Of a stretch of 64,000 nt of DNA, positions 60,117-64,000 are shown in pieces. Under the pieces are notes generated by a model. It saw nothing but the letters and a program-made list of their open reading frames with translations. It was not told the DNA's origin and did not search any database. This DNA comes from Bacillus sp. FJAT-29937 (GTDB lineage Bacteria > Bacillota > Bacilli > Bacillales > Cytobacillaceae), in the NCBI RefSeq assembly GCF_001509555.1, contig NZ_LMAS01000006.1, positions 314,079-378,078 on the forward strand. Direction: 5' to 3'. The position numbers and the translations under genes are program-made. The first letter of the stretch is position 1, and every line of letters starts with the position of its first letter.

Positions 60117-62480
60117 ATGTTCAATAATCCAAAACCTTTTTGGATAAGTCAAGTTACTGAGGAGCTCGATTTTGAAATGGAAATGATTCTATCAAATCAA
60201 AGTAGACATAAATTTGAAAGGTTGGAACTAGAAAAAGGACTTCAAAATGCAGTCGATCGAGATGAACTATTCCTACATTATCAGCCTAAGCTTAGTCTAA
60301 CTTCAGGGGAAATCATTGGTATTGAGGCATTGCTTCGCTGGAATCATCCAAAGAAAGGGGTCATTTCACCTGCTGAGTTTATTCCCCTTGCGGAAGAATC
60401 AGGACTTATCATACCTATTGGAGAATGGGTTTTGAGAACTGCCTGTCAACAAAATAAAGCTTGGCAGGATTTAGGCCTCTCGCCTGTAGTTATATCAGTA
60501 AATCTATCGGTTCGCCAGCTTTATCAAGATAATTTAGTTGAGGTTGTTAAGAGAATATTAGATGAAACAGGGCTCTCTCCTGAGTTCCTTGAACTTGAGA
60601 TCACCGAGAGTATGTTGATGGATATCCAACATGGTATCAAGGTTTTGAAAGAATTAAAAAGGATTGGGGTTCAACTTAGTTTAGATGATTTCGGAACAGG
60701 ATATAGTTCACTTCTTCACTTGAAAGAGCTTCCGATTAATAAACTAAAAATTGATCAATCCTTTATTCGAAATTGTACAGAAAACACGAATGATGCCACC
60801 ATTGTAAAAACGATTATTGCGATGGCTCATCAATTAAAACTTGAGGTCGTTGCCGAAGGGGTTGAATCAAAAGACCACTTGATTTTTCTTCAGAGAAATT
60901 TATGTGATGAGGCTCAAGGGTATTTATTTAGTAAACCTTTACCTATGCACCAGGTTGTACGCAAATTCGGCGAAATTGAACAAATAATCACTGAAAATGG
61001 ACTTCCTAAAGAATTATCAGATCAAAATAGACTGGAAGAAGCATTGAAACTCGCTCGCCAGGAGTTAGCAGAAACAGTTAGGCAGCAGCAAGGGATGATC
61101 TTCAAATTCACAAAGAAGAATGGGAAATTCATTCATACAATATGCGATGGTGAATTACTTTATCGAATGGGCTTATATCCAGATCAAATAATTGGCCGGG
61201 AGCTAAGTGTCTTCCTTCCTTCTCACTTGGCTGAGGTAAAAAGTCAATATTATCAGAGGGCTTGGAATGGTGAGAATCATGTCACATATGAATGTGAAGT
61301 AAACAAAGTTGAATGCATTGTGTCATTACGTCCTATTTTAAGAAACGAACAAGTGGTTGACGTGATTGGTTCATGTGTTGATATTACTGAAATCAAGCAG
61401 GTAAAGGAAGCCTTAGAACAGAGTGAATCCAACTATCAGCTCATTACTGAAAATATGACTGATTTGGTTACTGTCTGTGATTCGCATGGCAGAATTATAT
61501 ATGCTTCTCCCTCCCATAAAAAAGTATTGGGATTTATTCCGGAAAAAGAGGAACAAATTCAAGAAAAAAGTTGGGTTCACCCTGAAGATATGGCTCATAT
61601 TGAAAATCAGTACAATCAAATAGTAGCGAGTAAAAAGCTCGGTCAAATAGAATTTCGTATTAGGCATCAAGATGGTTATTGGTTTTATGTAGAGGCTCAA
61701 TTTAACCCGGTAATCGGAAATAATGGGGAAGTAGAATCTATTATTGTTGTAGGACGAGATATTTCGGAGAGAAAGAGAGTGGATGAATTTTTGCATAAAA
61801 AGGAAACGCTGTCCGTCATCGGACAATTAACCGCAGGTTTTGCGCATGAAATTAGGAATCCTCTCACTTCAGTAAAAGGATTTCTACAAATGTTGCAACA
61901 AGAAATAGACAAATCTAAATATGTCGATATTATGTTATCTGAGGCTCATGATATTGAAAGCGTTATCAATGAGTTCTTAAGCCTTGCCAAGCCACAAGCA
62001 ATTCAAATGTTGGAAACGGATTTAAACGATTTGTTACAAAAGGTTATTACATTAATTAGTACACAAGCCATTCTAAAAAATATTAATATTATCCAAAAGG
62101 TTGATCCCGATTTACCACTAATCTATTGTGACAATTATCAAATTAATCAAGTGTTAATTAATATTCTTCAAAATTCTATTCAAGCGATGAACAATGGTGG
62201 AGATATTACAATTCAAGCAGCATGGGATGGATCGGAACAAATTAATTTCCGTGTTATTGATCAAGGATGTGGCATTTCAAAAGATCGAATGAAAAGAATT
62301 TTTGAACCATTTTATAGCACAAAAGAAAAGGGAACAGGAATTGGATTAATGATCTGTCACAAAATTATTCAGGATCACGGCGGAACCATTCATATTGATA
62401 GTGAACTAAATAAAGGGACAACCATTGACATTGTTTTGCCTATTAAAGCACCAATAAATAATGAAAGTAGTGATCTGTGA
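60117..62480 (+). CDS. EAL-PAS-PAS-histidine kinase hybrid (c-di-GMP phosphodiesterase fused to a sporulation-kinase-like sensor)
   Basis: 787 residues from ATG 60117, which has no clear ribosome binding site; an ATG at 60174 is a weaker alternative. The EAL domain (about 40-285) keeps all key motifs: IEALLRWNHP, NLSVRQL, ELEITESM, LDDFGTGYSSL, KIDQSFI and AEGVES. Two PAS domains follow (about 325-420 and 430-555). The kinase has the H-box GFAHEIRNPLTSVKGFLQML (like KinA-type sporulation kinases), NILQNSIQAM, DQGCGI and GTGIGL. The N-terminus resembles the linker that normally follows a GGDEF domain, which is absent. It should hydrolyse c-di-GMP and phosphorylate a partner, perhaps Spo0F. Confidence 0.9.
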   Translation: MFNNPKPFWISQVTEELDFEMEMILSNQSRHKFERLELEKGLQNAVDRDELFLHYQPKLSLTSGEIIGIEALLRWNHPKKGVISPAEFIPLAEESGLIIPIGEWVLRTACQQNKAWQDLGLSPVVISVNLSVRQLYQDNLVEVVKRILDETGLSPEFLELEITESMLMDIQHGIKVLKELKRIGVQLSLDDFGTGYSSLLHLKELPINKLKIDQSFIRNCTENTNDATIVKTIIAMAHQLKLEVVAEGVESKDHLIFLQRNLCDEAQGYLFSKPLPMHQVVRKFGEIEQIITENGLPKELSDQNRLEEALKLARQELAETVRQQQGMIFKFTKKNGKFIHTICDGELLYRMGLYPDQIIGRELSVFLPSHLAEVKSQYYQRAWNGENHVTYECEVNKVECIVSLRPILRNEQVVDVIGSCVDITEIKQVKEALEQSESNYQLITENMTDLVTVCDSHGRIIYASPSHKKVLGFIPEKEEQIQEKSWVHPEDMAHIENQYNQIVASKKLGQIEFRIRHQDGYWFYVEAQFNPVIGNNGEVESIIVVGRDISERKRVDEFLHKKETLSVIGQLTAGFAHEIRNPLTSVKGFLQMLQQEIDKSKYVDIMLSEAHDIESVINEFLSLAKPQAIQMLETDLNDLLQKVITLISTQAILKNINIIQKVDPDLPLIYCDNYQINQVLINILQNSIQAMNNGGDITIQAAWDGSEQINFRVIDQGCGISKDRMKRIFEPFYSTKEKGTGIGLMICHKIIQDHGGTIHIDSELNKGTTIDIVLPIKAPINNESSDL

Positions 62481-62522
62481 TAAAGGTATTTGTTGCACTC
62501 ACAAGGTTTAGAAGTAGGAAAA

Positions 62523-62559
62523 TGTCGAATTGCGTAAATTATTGTAAAATAATGTAGAA
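62523..62559 (+). promoter_or_regulatory. Two Spo0A-box-like sites upstream of the chemoreceptor gene
   Basis: TGTCGAA (62523-62529, exact) and TGTAGAA (62553-62559, one mismatch) are 30 bp apart. The second abuts the -35 element, in the same arrangement as upstream of the EAL-kinase gene. Confidence 0.6.
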
Positions 62560-62565
62560 ATTATA

Positions 62566-62594
62566 TTGACTATACAATTTTTGTTCATTACTAT
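62566..62594 (+). promoter_or_regulatory. Sigma-A promoter of the chemoreceptor gene
   Basis: TTGACT - 17 bp - TACTAT, positioned as in the paralogous control region 2.7 kb upstream. Confidence 0.8.
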
Positions 62595-62636
62595 ATATAA
62601 GGAAATAGGTGTTTTTACATAGTTATAAAATCCGAT

Positions 62637-62714
62637 AAAGGCAAACTTATCGAAAGGTAAGGACGCAAAGCTATGGGTCTGTTGTTCAAATGAACTATGA
62701 TTGCCAGGCTGCCA
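62637..62714 (+). ncRNA. Cyclic di-GMP-I (GEMM-I) riboswitch 2
   Basis: It is nearly the same sequence as riboswitch 1: AAAGGCAAACTTATCGAAAGG, GGACGCAAAGCTATGGGTCTG, GATTGCCAGGCTGCC. The second helix is shorter. It lies 190 bp before a methyl-accepting chemotaxis gene, a typical member of this riboswitch regulon. Confidence 0.93.
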
Positions 62715-62739
62715 AATAGCTTTATTTTATTAAAGTGAT

Positions 62740-62772
62740 GGCTGTTCTATTAATGAAGGACAGCTTTTTTTT
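62740..62772 (+). terminator. Expression-platform terminator of riboswitch 2
   Basis: GGCTGTTCT/AGGACAGCT (9-bp stem with G-U pairs) is followed by T8. Confidence 0.85.
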
Positions 62773-62905
62773 GTGCAAAAATAAAATAGGTTGGTGGTTA
62801 TAACGAAGAAATATTCTACTTTTGATTCATTTTGTTTTAAATAATCTTTTTAAAAGTGATTATATCTAGAGAACAAAATAATAATTAAAGAAGTGGTGAA
62901 ATAAA

Positions 62906-64000
62906 TTGAAATTTACAATTGGTAAAAAGCTGTTAGGAGGATTTTTGAGTATTGCCCTATTACTGGGCTTTATTAGTGCCATCTCTTATTTCAACCTTAA
63001 GAAGCTAGATAACTCTTATTCAGATTTAGTTGATCGGCGGGCTGTAATCGTCATCCATTCAATGAATATGGAAATTAGTGCATCTAGAGAAATTAGTAGT
63101 TTGAGAGGAGTATTATTAAAGGAAAAGGGCTCATCGGAAACTCTAACACAATCCATAAGTGCTCTTAATGAGAATATAAAAGCTACAAGCGATATCGCTT
63201 TTCAACAAGACCATAAAGACAAATTAAAACAGCTTGAATCCATGAATAATGACTTTATGAACAAGTCAGAGGAAGTCAAAGCCATGATGGGGAAAGACCC
63301 GGAAAAAGCAAATAAATATGCAGTTGAAGAAGTGATTCCTTTAGCGAGAGAAATTAGAGATATAGCGGATGGACTCGCCATAGAACAAAAAAAACTTATG
63401 TATGAAGGAAGTTTGGCTAGTTCTAAATTATCTGATGCAGTCACATCTACAGTTCTTACCTTAAGTTTAATTGGTATTGTATTAGCAGTAATGATTGGCG
63501 TGGTTATTACTCGAATGATTACTAGACCTATTTTATTAATAGAAAAAACAGCATCGGCTATCGCGGAAGGTGACCTTACTCAAGAGGACGTTCAAGTAAA
63601 GAATCGGGACGAAATTGGAAATCTGGCAAATTCATTTAATCAAATGAAAGGGAATCTGCGTCAATTGGTTCTTGAGGTGAGCACAGATGCTGAGCATGTA
63701 GCCTCAACTTCAGAAGAGCTGTCAGCTAGCGCCGAACAGAATAGTGCAGCAGCTGAACAAATTTCAATTGCCATTCAAGAGGTAGCGCTAGGTTCAGATA
63801 AACAAGTATCGCACGCCTCAGAAGCGAATCAGGCAGTCGCGGAAATCTCACGGGGAATGAATCAGGCTGCCGCATCCATTCAATTTGTTGCAGATTTAAC
63901 GACAACCGCAAATGATAAGGCTGTCGCTGGAAATGAAGTGGTGACTCAAACCGTTGAACAAATCAATCTTGTTCAAAAATCTGTTAATGAAGCTGGGGAT
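62906..64000 (+). CDS. Methyl-accepting chemotaxis protein (5' part, runs off the window)
   Basis: TTG 62906 after GTGGTGA opens a frame that continues to the window edge (365 codons, no stop). It has an N-terminal membrane helix (about 9-28) and a four-helix-bundle sensor domain (30-180) with SREISSLRGVLLKEKG. A second membrane helix (about 188-210) is followed by a HAMP domain (RMITRPILLIEKTASAIAEGD to about 260) and the start of the signalling coiled coil (TSEELSASAEQNSAAAEQI). It senses an extracellular cue and feeds CheA/CheW. Control by a c-di-GMP riboswitch links it to motility decisions. Confidence 0.93.
   Translation, partial: MKFTIGKKLLGGFLSIALLLGFISAISYFNLKKLDNSYSDLVDRRAVIVIHSMNMEISASREISSLRGVLLKEKGSSETLTQSISALNENIKATSDIAFQQDHKDKLKQLESMNNDFMNKSEEVKAMMGKDPEKANKYAVEEVIPLAREIRDIADGLAIEQKKLMYEGSLASSKLSDAVTSTVLTLSLIGIVLAVMIGVVITRMITRPILLIEKTASAIAEGDLTQEDVQVKNRDEIGNLANSFNQMKGNLRQLVLEVSTDAEHVASTSEELSASAEQNSAAAEQISIAIQEVALGSDKQVSHASEANQAVAEISRGMNQAAASIQFVADLTTTANDKAVAGNEVVTQTVEQINLVQKSVNEAGD

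Noticed and set aside
1..64000. tRNA or rRNA genes, CRISPR arrays, complete prophage
   Set aside because: I looked for cloverleaf-like GC-rich segments, rRNA sequence, spacer arrays and phage structural genes and found none I could support.

Overview
The window reads as chromosomal DNA of a low-GC, endospore-forming Bacillaceae. The evidence is SbsC-type S-layer proteins, a ComK homologue, Spo0A-box-like sites, an RNPP-type peptide sensor, frequent TTG/GTG starts with strong AGGAGG ribosome binding sites, and a Bacillaceae-type intergenic repeat. I cannot fix the genus from sequence alone.

Left part, about 0-10.8 kb, is accessory. A minus-strand pair consists of an HTH-TPR regulator of the PlcR/RNPP type and a secreted precursor carrying eleven tandem copies of one 14-residue peptide unit; it looks like a multi-copy pheromone/receptor module and is my strongest candidate for an undescribed system. 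It is followed by a NERD protein, a YifB/ComM-type ATPase, an AbrB-like protein, a DprA-like protein, a PD-(D/E)XK (Rpn-like) protein with a broken partial copy, a MazEF toxin-antitoxin pair and a Nudix protein. Four arrays of a 21-bp unit (core TTGGCTGACAAAC) are scattered here, and a roughly 450-bp duplication flanks MazEF.

10.8-13.5 kb is a minus-strand operon of a DUF262 protein, an AAA ATPase that stops before its Walker B half, and an unrecognised protein: a candidate, perhaps damaged, defence island. 13.9-19.7 kb holds a CtpA-type protease, an Asp/Lys-repeat coiled-coil surface protein and a three-gene operon of Ig-like exported proteins.

20.4-31 kb has three SbsC-like S-layer paralogues (+, -, +) and a secreted beta-propeller protein. 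From 31.7 to 55.3 kb lies a large glycan locus resembling the slg (S-layer glycosylation) clusters of Geobacillus: an O-antigen-ligase-like protein, a Wzm/Wzt ABC exporter with a Wzt C-terminal glycan-binding domain, a methyltransferase with a coiled coil, several glycosyltransferases, an LtaS-like phosphotransferase, rmlACBD, an initiating sugar-phosphate transferase, wecB, galE and a secreted GDPD-like enzyme. A likely scheme is: lipid-linked start, rhamnose-rich chain growth, capping/length control, ABC export, then transfer to S-layer protein. A degenerate pgi lies at its left edge; a galE tail, IS21 remnants and an intact, divergent pgi lie at its right edge, suggesting the locus was exchanged as a block.

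58.2-64 kb holds an XRE-ComK pair, then two transcription units with matching control regions: two Spo0A-box-like sites, a sigma-A promoter, a c-di-GMP-I riboswitch and a terminator. One drives an EAL-PAS-PAS-histidine kinase and the other a methyl-accepting chemotaxis protein that runs off the window. Together they suggest crosstalk between c-di-GMP and the sporulation phosphorelay.
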